This document shows, in pieces, positions 1 to 9,150 of a stretch of 42,913 nucleotides of DNA. Made by a program: the position numbers and the translations under genes. Each line of letters starts with the position of its first letter. Within the stretch, counting starts at the first letter, position 1. The DNA is taken from the NCBI GenBank assembly GCA_937911865.1, contig CALDSK010000337.1, positions 1-42,913 of the forward strand, in the 5' to 3' direction. The DNA is from an uncultured Synechococcus sp. GTDB lineage: Bacteria; Cyanobacteriota; Cyanobacteriia; Phormidesmidales; Phormidesmidaceae. Below the pieces are notes generated by a model. That model saw nothing but the letters and a program-made list of their open reading frames with translations. It did no database searches and was not told where the DNA came from.

Positions 1-84
1 CACTGGTTTGCTTACCGCTGCTACTGTACCTCACTCAAGTGAGAACCGCTATAGATACAGCTGGGAAAAGCTGTTTGCTTCAGC

Positions 85-579
85 TTACAGAAGCAAAATG
101 CCAAAGATGACAGCGATCGCAGCAAAAATCCAGGGCTGGCCAGAATCCTCTGACTCTGTTTCATCTGCCAAATCCAGACTGGAGTAGGCGTCTGAAGAGA
201 GCAGCGCATCCAAACTTCGACGTCCGCTCCCGCGAGAATCATCCGATAGTAATAAGCCACCAGACGCAGAGGGCGCAGATGAAAGCAGATTTGCCCGCTG
301 GCCTACCGGTTGACTGGCTAACAGGCGAGCAGGCTGTTTTATAACTGGCGGCAGCTCGCGGTGAAAGCTACAGTTTAGACAGTCATAGACGTTGTGCGCC
401 CTCGCTACGATAGAACGCTTGCCGCACTTAGGACATTCCACAGCATTGAGCGTCCGGCGACCAAAAGATTGACGAGACAAAGACTGAGGAGATGAATGAG
501 CAGCCAATTGAGCGGTCATGTAGGCCAGTGACGGCTCAGCAGAACTACCAGGCATCGCAGCGGGAAGTAGCATTGTCAT
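85..579 (-). CDS. Zinc-ribbon protein with C-terminal membrane anchor
   Basis: About 164 aa, function unknown. A four-cysteine zinc ribbon is visible mid-protein (ECPKCGKRSIV followed by DCLNCSF). The middle is Ser/Ala/Leu-rich and probably disordered, and the C-terminus is one hydrophobic segment (WIFAAIAVIFGILLL), so the protein looks tail-anchored with the ribbon in the cytoplasm. The start is uncertain: a GTG at 591 and ATGs at 579 and 573 are all in frame with no strong Shine-Dalgarno; I chose the first ATG. It stands alone, with no neighbour on the same strand. Zinc ribbon plus one helix is common among cyanobacterial hypotheticals and gives no specific role. Confidence 0.6.
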   Translation of the reverse strand: MTMLLPAAMPGSSAEPSLAYMTAQLAAHSSPQSLSRQSFGRRTLNAVECPKCGKRSIVARAHNVYDCLNCSFHRELPPVIKQPARLLASQPVGQRANLLSSAPSASGGLLLSDDSRGSGRRSLDALLSSDAYSSLDLADETESEDSGQPWIFAAIAVIFGILLL

Positions 580-862
580 GGAAGAAAGCACCTAGAGACA
601 CAGTGAAGAAGGATAAGATTGCGCCTAGTTCTACAGGGAAACCAGTAATCTTACCTTCAGTACTATTACCTTCTTACTAATGCCATACACATAAGGGACT
701 TTCCACCGGTATAACTACGGAAGGTATTTGAGTGCAAGCAAAGAAATATACGAAAAGCGGTAAATACACGCACAAAATCGTCTAGCAAGGCGAAGAAGTT
801 CGTCCGAAATATCTTCAGATTTCCGCTAGGCTTAAAGCAAACGTACGTATTAAACGTTGTCT

Positions 863-1975
863 ATGGACTGGCTCAATCGACTGCCGCGCTGGATGGTGTG
901 GGGACTGGCATTACCGCTACTGGTGCTTAATGGCTGGGCCGCTCTACTCATTTTTGAGTTCTTCAGATCGCAGTTCACTATCTTTCTCACGGCAACGCTG
1001 CTGTCTTTCGTGCTGAACTATCCTGTTCAGTTTCTGTCAAAATTTCGGCTGCCGCGCATTCTGGCAATCGTCATAGTGCTGCTAGGGACTTTTTCCATTC
1101 TGGGCGTACTGGGTGTGATTTTGGTGCCGCCTCTCGTCGCTCAGGTGAATGATCTATCGGGCCGGCTACCCTCCTGGATTGATTCTGGCTCGTCTCAGTT
1201 CACGGCCTTCCAAAACTGGGCAATCAGCCTTAACCTGCCTATTGACCTATCTAGCCTGGCCGCGCAGCTCCAGGCCAAGATCACGACTCAGCTGCAAAGT
1301 ATCAGCGCCAGCGTCCTCTCGCTATTGCCCGATGCCATTGGCGGGGTAGTCGATTTAGGTCTGACGGTGGTGCTCACCTTTTATCTGCTGCTGCATGGCG
1401 ATCGCTTATGGGACGGCATTTTTCTGTGGCTGCCAGAAGCGTGGGGCAGTAGCGCTCGCCCTTTAATTAAGCAAAACTTTCAAAATTACTTTCTCGGTCA
1501 AATTACTGTGGCTCTGCTGATGGGCACAGCCATGACAATTGCCTTTGTCGTCATTCGTGTTCCCTTTGGACTGCTGTTTGGCATTGCCGTTGGGGTGATG
1601 GCGATCTTTCCTTTTGGACCAGCGCTCAGCATTACCATCATCAGCTTTTTGACGGCCCTAAAAAGTATTTGGCTAGGCGTGCGCGTGGTGACGGTCGCAG
1701 CGGTGATTGACCAGGTTGTAGAAAATGCGATCGCCCCTCAACTGATCGGTGGCTTCGTTGGTCTGAATCCGGTTTGGATTTTAGTTTCGCTGCTGCTTGG
1801 AACCAAGATCGCAGGCTTTTTAGGCCTGATTGTAGCTGTGCCAGTGGCAAGTTCTATTAAGAGCATTTTTGGTGATCGCACCATACCGCCTTCAGCCCCC
1901 TCCCCTCAGCTCGCCACAGAGTCAACAGAGAGCACAGAGCCTGGTAGCTCTGCGCTTGCTGCTGCTCAGCCCTAA
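863..1975 (+). CDS. AI-2E family transporter (PF01594-type permease)
   Basis: About 370 aa integral membrane protein with the layout of the AI-2E/UPF0118 family: two or three N-terminal helices, a soluble loop (about residues 90-150), then a cluster of hydrophobic helices ending near residue 340. The conserved late region with GLNPVWILVSLLLG and GLIVAVPVAS is clear. Family members export small molecules or act as Na+/H+ antiporters; the substrate here cannot be told. A TTG at 857 gives a two-residue longer form; ATG at 863 is preferred. The hydrophilic Ser/Thr/Pro-rich tail (about 30 aa) is unconserved in type. The next gene starts 4 bp after the stop, so the two are probably co-transcribed. 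Confidence 0.85.
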   Translation: MDWLNRLPRWMVWGLALPLLVLNGWAALLIFEFFRSQFTIFLTATLLSFVLNYPVQFLSKFRLPRILAIVIVLLGTFSILGVLGVILVPPLVAQVNDLSGRLPSWIDSGSSQFTAFQNWAISLNLPIDLSSLAAQLQAKITTQLQSISASVLSLLPDAIGGVVDLGLTVVLTFYLLLHGDRLWDGIFLWLPEAWGSSARPLIKQNFQNYFLGQITVALLMGTAMTIAFVVIRVPFGLLFGIAVGVMAIFPFGPALSITIISFLTALKSIWLGVRVVTVAAVIDQVVENAIAPQLIGGFVGLNPVWILVSLLLGTKIAGFLGLIVAVPVASSIKSIFGDRTIPPSAPSPQLATESTESTEPGSSALAAAQP

Positions 1976-1979
1976 CGAT

Positions 1980-2975
1980 ATGCTTCGCCGCAAAGGGATT
2001 CTGGGTTTATCTGCGCTCTTTGCATCTGCGCTCTTTATGATTACTGTTCTGTTTGGCTTTAGATCTATCCTCAATAGCCAGCAGATTAATCTTGAGCGCT
2101 TGGCTATCTGTGACGGCAATAGCGCAGCCGAGAACTTATCCAACAGCTCAGAAAATGCAGAGGAGAAAACAGGAGACCGTCCCAAACCTTGCATATCAGA
2201 CAGCCCCTTTTTTGCCGCAGGCAGGCAGACCATTACAGTCACAGCAACAGCCAACCCAGAAGACCTCGAATCAATTAACACCGTCTCAGCTGAAGTGGTC
2301 TCCGTGAATAAAAGCGGTGAAAAAGTCAGCATGACTGAGCAGACCGTTGAGTTCAAAGTTGAGTTCAAAAATGAAGTAGAAATCACCTTTGCCATCGAAG
2401 ACGTCTTACTCGACGTAGGGGTCTATGAGCTGAGCATTACTTCCATCAGCGAACAAGAACAAACATCCCATTTAAAGGAGACGATTGAATTTGTTGTTCT
2501 ACCTTCACGCAAAGACGTTCTCAAGAGACTTAATAGTGAAGAAACTGTCAGCAACTTCAAAGACACTATCGATGAAATCATTATCTGCGCAGATCCAGGC
2601 AGTGAGGCGCATTGCGCCAGCCACACAAATACAATTCCAACAACAGAAATTGTCTTAGCCGATACGTTAATCGCAAGCCCTAACGTCGATGAGGCGTGGC
2701 TAGGCAACAGCCCTGAAATCACCTACACGCTGCGCCTGCTCGAAGATGGGGCTAAAGAAAGTGAGACTGAAAAAAGTGGGGCTGAAGAAGGTGACGATTT
2801 CATCCCAGAAATTCTCTTTCAAAACACTTTAAAGATGGAAGAGAACACAAGCATTTTAGGAATTCCGCTGGGCATTGGCAGCAGTGGGCTACCGCCCGGT
2901 AGCTATGACCTCACGGTTATGTTAGAGACCCTTCACTCTAAGCCTGTTAGGGCGATGTTTACAGTCATTCCATAA
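1980..2975 (+). CDS. Membrane-anchored acidic protein of unknown function
   Basis: 331 aa; I do not recognise a family. The ATG at 1980 gives a basic N-terminus (MLRRKG) followed by a hydrophobic segment (about residues 8-27) that looks like an uncleaved signal anchor, so most of the chain should lie outside the cytoplasm. The frame is open upstream to 1869, but that part overlaps the permease and is low quality. The rest is strongly acidic with two Glu/Ser/Lys-rich inserts (near ENAEEKTGD and KESETEKSGAEEGDD). Alternating beta-strand-like stretches such as YELSITSISEQ and YDLTVMLETLH suggest Ig-like or beta-sandwich folds. It follows the AI-2E permease by 4 bp, suggesting one operon. Confidence 0.65.
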   Translation: MLRRKGILGLSALFASALFMITVLFGFRSILNSQQINLERLAICDGNSAAENLSNSSENAEEKTGDRPKPCISDSPFFAAGRQTITVTATANPEDLESINTVSAEVVSVNKSGEKVSMTEQTVEFKVEFKNEVEITFAIEDVLLDVGVYELSITSISEQEQTSHLKETIEFVVLPSRKDVLKRLNSEETVSNFKDTIDEIIICADPGSEAHCASHTNTIPTTEIVLADTLIASPNVDEAWLGNSPEITYTLRLLEDGAKESETEKSGAEEGDDFIPEILFQNTLKMEENTSILGIPLGIGSSGLPPGSYDLTVMLETLHSKPVRAMFTVIP

Positions 2976-3013
2976 GTCTAAGCAGCTTTTATGTTGAACC
3001 GAGCTACGCTGGC

Positions 3014-3460
3014 CTAAAGCCGCTCTGCAACCTGCTTCAACCGCTGCAGCTGCGCTTGCATATCTCGCTTTGTCCAACCTGCGGCAAACTGCTGAAAGCC
3101 AAAACTCACTAACGGATTAGGAATGGTGAATTCAAACCGGTTCAGTAGCGTCGTACAAGGGGTGTTACCACCGACTTCAGGCTGCGCTTCCCAGCGATCA
3201 CGTCCCCGAAAAAATCCATCAAACGCCCATACAACCAGTCCAGGCTGTCGTTCTACGACCACCGCACGTAAAGTGGGTTTTAGCAGCGGCACCTGCAGCC
3301 GAAAGTCGAACTCACTGCCCTCGCGCGTCTGCCATTCACCGACGGGTTCACAGACCAAAGCTGGATTTAGCCACTGATGCATCAAATCTTGCTGGGTAAA
3401 GCAGCGCTCTACCGTCGTCGCATTCGTTTTGATCAAAATAGATTGCTGATAGGTCGGCAT
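3014..3460 (-). CDS. SRPBCC (START-like) family protein
   Basis: 148 aa, single SRPBCC/polyketide cyclase-like domain spanning the whole chain. It begins with the usual strand (QQSILIKTNATTVERCFTQQDLMHQWLNPAL), followed by paired strands and a long C-terminal helix (GWTKRDMQAQLQRLKQVAERL), which closes the hydrophobic ligand cavity in this fold. Such proteins bind lipids or other hydrophobic ligands; no ligand can be named. The start is 13 bp downstream of the kinase stop on the same strand, so the two are probably one transcription unit and the protein may sense or carry a ligand for that pathway (inference). Confidence 0.75.
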   Translation of the reverse strand: MPTYQQSILIKTNATTVERCFTQQDLMHQWLNPALVCEPVGEWQTREGSEFDFRLQVPLLKPTLRAVVVERQPGLVVWAFDGFFRGRDRWEAQPEVGGNTPCTTLLNRFEFTIPNPLVSFGFQQFAAGWTKRDMQAQLQRLKQVAERL

Positions 3461-3473
3461 AGCAGCTCGGGCG

Positions 3474-4805
3474 TTAGCGCCGGATAGGTAAGGTCACCTT
3501 AAATACCGTACCTCTACCAACCTCAGAGCGAAAGGTCAAGGAGCCTTGATGATCTCTCACCACAGTGGCTAGCGCCGTTGATAGCCCTAGTCCAGCATTT
3601 CTACCCACTGGCTTAGTCGTAAAAAACTGGTCAAAAACTTTGTCTTGAATATCTTCGGAAATACCCAGACCATTATCGGTAATCTGAACAATGACTTGAT
3701 GCGATTGAGTCATTGTCTCAATCTTGATCGCAGGAGGACAATTCCGCCAATAATCAAACGGGACCTGCGCGGCTTTCTCATCAATGGAATCGATCGAATT
3801 CGTAATTAGGCTTAAAAATGCGTCGTTGAGCCGCTTGGGATAGCAGTGTAAAAGTGGGAGAGAACCATAGGTCTTATCGATTTGGATGTTCGGCCGGGTG
3901 CCTCGCGCTTGCAAACTATACTTAACCATCACCAGCGCACTATCTATTCCAGGATGTAAATCAACAGCTTTGTACTCCGATTCATCCAAGCAAGAAAACG
4001 TCCGCAGCGATTCTACGAGTTTTCTAATTCGCTCTGTGCCTAGCCGCATAGAATCTAGGAGCGGGACAAAATCTTGCCGGATAAAGTCCAATTCTATCTC
4101 TTCTGCGTAGCTGCTTACTGTAGAAGGAAGTTCAACATTAGCCTGAAGTATCTCTACGAAAGAGAGCAAAGATTCTGCGTATTGCCGGGCGGGTTTGAGG
4201 TTGCCATGAATAAAATTTACTGGGTTGTTAATTTCGTGAGCAATGCCTGCCACAAAATGACCCAGCGCAGCCATTTTTCCAGACTGAATAAGATGCGCAC
4301 GAGCCTTTTTAAGCGAGAGATGAACTTTGATTCGCGCGAGGACTTCCTCTTGAATAAAGGGTTTTGTAATGTAATCAACCGCACCCAGAGTCAGACCTTT
4401 TACTTTACTTGTAATTTCCGAGAGCGCTGTCATAAAAATGACAGGAATTTGCTGTGTTTGGTAATTTTCCTTTAATCGAATACAGGTATCGAAACCACTG
4501 ATTCCTGGCATCATAACGTCTAAAAGGATGAGGTCAGGAAGCGTATCAAGCACACATTCAAGCGCGTCTTCACCGCTTTGAGCAACGGCTACCCTATAGT
4601 TTTGAGCCATCAAAAACTCATACATCAGGCTCAGGTTAGTCGTATTGTCATCAACAATTAAGATCGTATCCTGCGTACATATTTGTGCCGCGCAGGAAGC
4701 ATTTTGTCCGACTTCATCAGACTTAATTTCACTATACTCAGACGCACTATACTCAGACGCACTATGACCAACTGAACCAGTCTCAAGTAGAGAACTTTCT
4801 AACAT
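3474..4805 (-). CDS. Receiver domain-histidine kinase hybrid
   Basis: 443 aa from the ATG at 4805 (a TTG at 4808 adds one residue). Order: a 45-aa Ser/Glu-rich leader; receiver domain (acidic pair D52-D53, phospho-acceptor D96 in LILLDVMMPG, K148 in YITKPF); dimerisation H-box with H190 (GIAHEINNPVNFI); and an HATPase_c domain with N box (LITNSIDSID), G1 (DNGLGI) and G2 (GLGLSTAL). There is no membrane segment or PAS domain, so it is soluble and probably takes its input through phosphorylation of its own receiver by another kinase, a layout common in cyanobacteria. No separate response regulator lies nearby. The leader carries an in-frame 15-nt duplication giving SASEYSASEYSE. An SRPBCC gene follows. 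Confidence 0.9.
   Translation of the reverse strand: MLESSLLETGSVGHSASEYSASEYSEIKSDEVGQNASCAAQICTQDTILIVDDNTTNLSLMYEFLMAQNYRVAVAQSGEDALECVLDTLPDLILLDVMMPGISGFDTCIRLKENYQTQQIPVIFMTALSEITSKVKGLTLGAVDYITKPFIQEEVLARIKVHLSLKKARAHLIQSGKMAALGHFVAGIAHEINNPVNFIHGNLKPARQYAESLLSFVEILQANVELPSTVSSYAEEIELDFIRQDFVPLLDSMRLGTERIRKLVESLRTFSCLDESEYKAVDLHPGIDSALVMVKYSLQARGTRPNIQIDKTYGSLPLLHCYPKRLNDAFLSLITNSIDSIDEKAAQVPFDYWRNCPPAIKIETMTQSHQVIVQITDNGLGISEDIQDKVFDQFFTTKPVGRNAGLGLSTALATVVRDHQGSLTFRSEVGRGTVFKVTLPIRR
4731..4760. repeat. In-frame 15-nt tandem duplication in kinase leader
   Basis: Two perfect copies of actatactcagacgc (4731-4745, 4746-4760) plus a partial third. On the minus strand they encode repeated SEYSA units in the N-terminal leader of the kinase, before the receiver domain. 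Confidence 0.8.
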
Positions 4806-4923
4806 CAACGTTACGGTTTAACACACCAGTAATTTCAGTTTTCCCATTGAAATAATCAGATCTAAGCTGAGGTCGATGTAGACAAAGATTAAGCGTTTTC
4901 TATGATCTGTAAGCGATTAAATA

Positions 4924-5652
4924 TCACTCGGTAAAATTCGATATTGAGCGCTCGATAGATTGCTGAACGGCTTGTTCAAAATCTGCGGTTGCCGCTACAG
5001 TTGCAGGCACATCAAAAAAGGCATTAGCGATCGCATCTGAAAAGGTAAAGGTATCAACGCCTTGAGCGGCTAACACCGGAATGTCTTCCAGGGTGCGAAT
5101 GCTAGCGGTAAGGATGCGGGTAGGCGATCTCACCCCTTTCAAAACCTGCTGCATACGTGCCACCTCCGCTCGCCCGTCGCGCCCCGAATCATTGATCCGT
5201 CCGAGGTAAGGCGCAATATAGCTCGCCCCCAGCGCCGCTGCTATCAGCGCCTGATGCACCTCATATACCGCCGTCACCGTCACCGGAATACCTGCTTGAA
5301 TTAAAACCCGTGCCGCTCGGATGCCCGACTGAGTTGCAGGCAGCTTTACCAAAACGCGACGGCTAATGCGTGATAGGGCCTTGCCCGTCGCCACTAGCGT
5401 TTCTAGATCAGAGCCCCAAGATTGCAAATGCACCTCCTCGGCCCCTAAATCCAACGCCTGACGAGACAGGCCTGTGAGCGTCTCGACGTCGCAGGCCACG
5501 CCTGCCCGCTCTACTAAAGTCGGGTTACAGGTCACCCCATAGAACAGACCAGTCGGCAGCCAGTTTTTCCAAGCAGATACCTCAGCCGTGTCCAAATACA
5601 GGCGTAAATTTGGCTTGTGCGGCCTCAACGAATCTATCCGGGCGCTACTCAT
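4924..5652 (-). CDS. Transaldolase / fructose-6-phosphate aldolase-like protein
   Basis: 242 aa class I aldolase of the small transaldolase family (FSA/TalC-like). Visible signatures are the N-terminal LYLDTAEVSAW strand, GVTCNPTL, and VLVKLPAT with the Schiff-base Lys at about residue 103, then ITVTAVYE-type and FTFSDAIANAF segments. Family members split or make fructose 6-phosphate or transfer dihydroxyacetone units; I cannot tell aldolase from transaldolase. The start is fixed by the gene junction: ATG at 5652 overlaps the TldD stop (ATGAGTAG, 8 nt), so translation is probably coupled. The frame is open further upstream inside tldD but that part is spurious. Confidence 0.8.
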   Translation of the reverse strand: MSSARIDSLRPHKPNLRLYLDTAEVSAWKNWLPTGLFYGVTCNPTLVERAGVACDVETLTGLSRQALDLGAEEVHLQSWGSDLETLVATGKALSRISRRVLVKLPATQSGIRAARVLIQAGIPVTVTAVYEVHQALIAAALGASYIAPYLGRINDSGRDGRAEVARMQQVLKGVRSPTRILTASIRTLEDIPVLAAQGVDTFTFSDAIANAFFDVPATVAATADFEQAVQQSIERSISNFTE

Positions 5653-7045
5653 CGTCCCACTCATCTGCTTCGCCACCCACGACAACCTCCTTAATCCGCA
5701 GGCTAGGGCCACCGCAGCCGACGGCTAACCCGCTCTGACCCCCCTTACCGCAGCCGCCTGACTCATCCCAGTAAAAATCATCCCCAATCGCTTCAATATT
5801 GGCTAGCGTGCTAAACACATTGCCAGAAAGCGTTACATCCTGAACAGGTTCAGCGATTCGGCCGTTTCTAATCATCCAGGCTTCACCAGCTGTGAAGGTA
5901 AACAGCTCGCCGTTCGTTTCGCCCCCAATCCAGTTGCGCGCATACAGCCCCTCATCAATCCCAGAAAACAGATCGTCTACAGGCGTATGGCCACGCTCAA
6001 TCCAGGTATTGGTCATTCTCACCATGGGTGAATAGTGATAGTTCAAGCAGCGCGCATTGCCCGTCGGCGTTTCGTCCAGTTCACCTGCTGTTTCACGAGA
6101 GTGCAGCCGACCAGTGAGGACACCGTCTTTGATCAGCTGCGTCGTGGTCGCGGGGGTGCCTTCATCATCGTAAAAGTAGCTACCTCGATGGCCTTCGGGC
6201 GCTGCCCCATCAAAAATCTGTAGATTTTCAGGGCCAAATCGGCGGCCGAGACTCATCGTTTCTAGCAGGTCCGGGTTTTCGTACACCATATCCGCTTCAG
6301 ACAGGTGACCAAAAGCCTCATGAACAAACAGCCCGCTCAAAATCGGATCGATCACAACGGTGTAGGTGCCCCCTTTTGCGGGTGGTAGCGTCAGCGCGGT
6401 CGCGGCTCGGATACCACCCGCTTTTACTTTGTCTTCTAGGCCCAGCACATCTTCGTAGGCACTGCGAGATCCGACCGTCTCACGCCCGGTCTGTACAGTG
6501 TCACCTTTTCTCGCCGTAGCCGAAAAGCGCATCTCCATATCCATCCAACTCTGTTCGATGAAGGTGCCTTCGGAGGTAGCCAGCAATATCTGTTGGAAGC
6601 TGTCGCCATACCGAACAGAAGTGGAGGCGATCGCACTATCCGCGCTCCGCAAAATATCGGTGTAGTGATGACACAACGCTTTTTTATCAGCCAGGGAGAT
6701 AGTTCTAGGATCGGTGCCGCTAAGCGGTAAAGTGCAAGACGTTTGAACAATATCAATGGGCGCTAGCACTGTGGTGTCGTCACCTGTGAGGCGAGCAGCG
6801 GCGATCGCATCTTCTAACCGTTCAGCCAAATCCACCAGCCGATTAAAGCTCGCAAAGCCCCAGCCACCCTTATGACAGACCCGCACCTGTCCACCGATAG
6901 CCAACCCCTCGCTCAAAGCTTCAGGCACATCTCCTCTTAGCCGCACCTGGCAACCCTGCGATTTTTCTAGCCGAATCGCCAGATAATCAACGCGATGCTT
7001 GTAGCGCGCGATCAAATCACTGACCTGATTTTTATACTCATCCAT
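5645..7045 (-). CDS. TldD/PmbA family metalloprotease (TldD-like)
   Basis: About 466 aa. The active-site motif HEAFGH (HExxxH; about residues 242-247 from this start) and the C-terminal glycine-rich part (GGCGKGGQSGLAVGCGGP) mark the TldD side of the TldD/TldE pair. In bacteria TldD with TldE forms a zinc peptidase that degrades unfolded peptides and matures some peptide natural products. No tldE partner is present in this window. The frame is open to 7150, but the first 35 residues (Ala/Ser/His-rich) look non-coding and MDEYKNQV is a normal N-terminus. The gene overlaps the transaldolase-like gene by 8 nt and diverges from the DUF3611 gene. Confidence 0.88.
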   Translation of the reverse strand: MDEYKNQVSDLIARYKHRVDYLAIRLEKSQGCQVRLRGDVPEALSEGLAIGGQVRVCHKGGWGFASFNRLVDLAERLEDAIAAARLTGDDTTVLAPIDIVQTSCTLPLSGTDPRTISLADKKALCHHYTDILRSADSAIASTSVRYGDSFQQILLATSEGTFIEQSWMDMEMRFSATARKGDTVQTGRETVGSRSAYEDVLGLEDKVKAGGIRAATALTLPPAKGGTYTVVIDPILSGLFVHEAFGHLSEADMVYENPDLLETMSLGRRFGPENLQIFDGAAPEGHRGSYFYDDEGTPATTTQLIKDGVLTGRLHSRETAGELDETPTGNARCLNYHYSPMVRMTNTWIERGHTPVDDLFSGIDEGLYARNWIGGETNGELFTFTAGEAWMIRNGRIAEPVQDVTLSGNVFSTLANIEAIGDDFYWDESGGCGKGGQSGLAVGCGGPSLRIKEVVVGGEADEWDDE

Positions 7046-7218
7046 GCAGGAGCTCAACTCATGTAGATTCCTATTTTCAGCATAAGAGCTACCGACAACT
7101 TTATGCGACGCGGCCGCATGAAAGAGTGCTAATAGGCTGCTAATAATCATGAATCAGCCACACGCTATGCCTACTCGTATTAACATAGGGCTTATTCACG
7201 CGCTAATAAAAACCACCT

Positions 7219-7767
7219 ATGACTGGTGAACTCGGCTACTCATTGCCTCCGGCCATCCGCCGCATCTCCAAAAACTTTCGCCTGACAGGCTGGGCTAGCT
7301 TCTGGAGCCAGATCGTGATTGGGGTAATCTCTACCCTGCTGTTTTTAATCAATGCGCTCGCTCAAGAAAACAACCTCTCAAACCCAGGATCGAACCTGTT
7401 TCAGACGGCTGGCATTCTATTTGTATTTGCCGGAGCCGCCTGGGGCTTTCGATACGTACAGCTAGGCCGCAAACTCAACTCACACAATCCAGACCTGCGC
7501 CCCAAACCCAAAGACGCCGTTCAAGCCGTACGCATCGGCATCATTATCAGCATGTTGGGAATGCTGCTGACCATTTTTGCGGCTCAGGCCGTCGTAGCAC
7601 TGGTCTGGCTACAGGCCCTGTCTCAGGTCAATAACAATAATATTAATTTCAGACCCATCAACGCCGTTGAAATAGCCATGATATTTTCAGCAGTGAACAC
7701 CATGTTTGCTCATTTCCTGGGGCTTTGTGCGTCGCTATGGCTTAACGACGTCGTAGAACGCTCTTAG
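7219..7767 (+). CDS. DUF3611 (Tic21/PIC1-like) membrane protein
   Basis: 182 aa with four hydrophobic helices (about residues 26-48, 62-80, 105-135, 150-172) and the N-terminal signature PPAIRRISKNFRLTGWASFWSQ typical of DUF3611. The family is the cyanobacterial counterpart of plastid Tic21/PIC1, reported as an inner-envelope permease for iron or a translocon part; the role in cyanobacteria is not settled. It is divergent from tldD with about 170 bp between starts, enough for two promoters. Confidence 0.8.
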   Translation: MTGELGYSLPPAIRRISKNFRLTGWASFWSQIVIGVISTLLFLINALAQENNLSNPGSNLFQTAGILFVFAGAAWGFRYVQLGRKLNSHNPDLRPKPKDAVQAVRIGIIISMLGMLLTIFAAQAVVALVWLQALSQVNNNNINFRPINAVEIAMIFSAVNTMFAHFLGLCASLWLNDVVERS

Positions 7768-7980
7768 TCGTAGAACGCTCCTAGTAGAACGCGCTTAAAC
7801 GTTCTCTGAGTAGCGTTTGCATAGTGGATTCGGACCTAAAAAAGGAAACGCTCTGATTTTGCAACTTCGTAAGCGAGGGTCAAGTGAGAAAGGCTCAAGT
7901 GAGCAAGGGTTGAGCGAGCTAGGATAATGATTGACGAGCGAATCTCTTTATAGTCTTGATAAGGCTAGTACATACGACAA

Positions 7981-8319
7981 GTGAGCAGTGATATATCAAT
8001 AGACGAACAGTTCCTATGGATATCAAACCATCGTCTCCGTTCGATGATTGCGTTCGTTCTTGAGGTGGCGATAGACACAGCAAATACAAAACCAGAAAAA
8101 GACTACGTCGCTAAGCTGACTAACTGGCGAGAAAAGATGTACTGGCCGGGATGTAGCGCTAATCTGCACGAACGCTTTCCGAGCGTCGATGAAAAGAAGT
8201 TCTGGTCAAGGTGCTTTTTTAAAGTGGGCCATCGGATCTTTCGTCGTGAGCTAGGAAATCGAGACATTCAGTCCTGGCAGTGTAGTGCTATATCAACATT
8301 CAGGCCTGATAGCGCCTGA
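7981..8319 (+). CDS. Hypothetical protein, 112 aa
   Basis: I do not recognise a family. The ORF opens with GTG at 7981 and has no visible Shine-Dalgarno; an in-frame ATG at 8044 would give a 91-aa form. Composition is protein-like (Trp- and Phe-rich: YWPGCSANLHERFPSVDEKKFW), with no membrane segment or signal peptide. It ends 7 bp from the stop of the convergent DUF924 gene. The upstream spacer carries loose repeats of caagtgag-type words. It may be a lineage-specific small protein. Confidence 0.5.
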   Translation: MSSDISIDEQFLWISNHRLRSMIAFVLEVAIDTANTKPEKDYVAKLTNWREKMYWPGCSANLHERFPSVDEKKFWSRCFFKVGHRIFRRELGNRDIQSWQCSAISTFRPDSA

Positions 8320-8326
8320 GTCTTGC

Positions 8327-8926
8327 TTAAAAGCGAGAACCTGGCTGCTGTAGAAATTCCACTTCCGCTGGCGTACTTTCTCTCCCCAAGACTTCATTGC
8401 GATGCGGAAAGCGGCCAAAGCGCTCGATGACGTCTCGGTGGCGAATGGCATAGTCCAACCCACTTTTGAGGCCATCGTCCAGACCTGGAAATTCTTCATT
8501 TAGCTCGCGCATCAACGCCACACACCGATTCTGATGCACAAGCTTTTCACTATGCTCAAACGGCACATATACAAAAAACCGCTGCGCTGGAATGAGAGAC
8601 TTATCTTTTGCTGAGTCCACTAGCGCTTGGACAACGCTTAGAGCCTTTGCATCGGTCGCAAAACTACGCGGATCGCCTCTATATATATTGCGAGGAAATT
8701 GATCGAGCAAAATGAGCAAGGCAACTGCAGATACAGGTGTTGTTTGCCAATCGTCGTAGCTACCAGCCGCAGCACTTTGCACATCGCGCAGAAACTGCTG
8801 CTGAATTTGCTGATCGAATTCAGCATCCTTAATGAACCAGGCTTTGCGGTATTGGCCATAGGTTGCATCGTCTGGTTGGCCAAACCAAAAAGCAAGGACA
8901 TCATCGGCGCGCGAAAAAGGATTCAT
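8327..8926 (-). CDS. DUF924 family protein
   Basis: 199 aa, a single DUF924 domain. Conserved motifs are the opening DDVLAFWFGQPDD, the central LILLDQFPRNIYRGDPRSFATDAKAL and the later FVYVPFEHSEKLVHQNRCVAL. The domain is all-helical and TPR-like; biochemical function is not established. A good Shine-Dalgarno (GGGGAG) precedes the ATG. It is convergent with the 112-aa hypothetical and is not obviously in an operon. Confidence 0.85.
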   Translation of the reverse strand: MNPFSRADDVLAFWFGQPDDATYGQYRKAWFIKDAEFDQQIQQQFLRDVQSAAAGSYDDWQTTPVSAVALLILLDQFPRNIYRGDPRSFATDAKALSVVQALVDSAKDKSLIPAQRFFVYVPFEHSEKLVHQNRCVALMRELNEEFPGLDDGLKSGLDYAIRHRDVIERFGRFPHRNEVLGRESTPAEVEFLQQPGSRF

Positions 8927-9150
8927 GGATGTCTCCCCTCATGTATCTCACTACAGGTATTTCACTGTATCGACATTTCACTGTATCGGCATTTGGATAT
9001 GTCAGGTATCCGCGCTGTAGGCATTTCTGTGGGCATTTAGGTCTACTGAGCGCTATAAAATATAAATTCTGCTACCAAATCTGTCGCTGTTCTTTTCAGA
9101 TAGGGCAGTGGGGGAGCACGGCGTGCTGAGGCCCTCTCTCATCTACTGTT

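Noticed and set aside
492..680. 62-aa plus-strand ORF at the left edge
   Set aside because: Overlaps the zinc-ribbon gene on the opposite strand and has no protein-like features.
4074..4475. 133-aa plus-strand ORF
   Set aside because: Lies wholly inside the histidine kinase on the other strand; Cys/Phe/Arg-rich, no family likeness.
8863..9129. 88-aa plus-strand ORF beside DUF924
   Set aside because: Starts inside the opposite-strand DUF924 gene and includes a short duplicated word (tttcactgtatcg); Cys/His-rich by chance.
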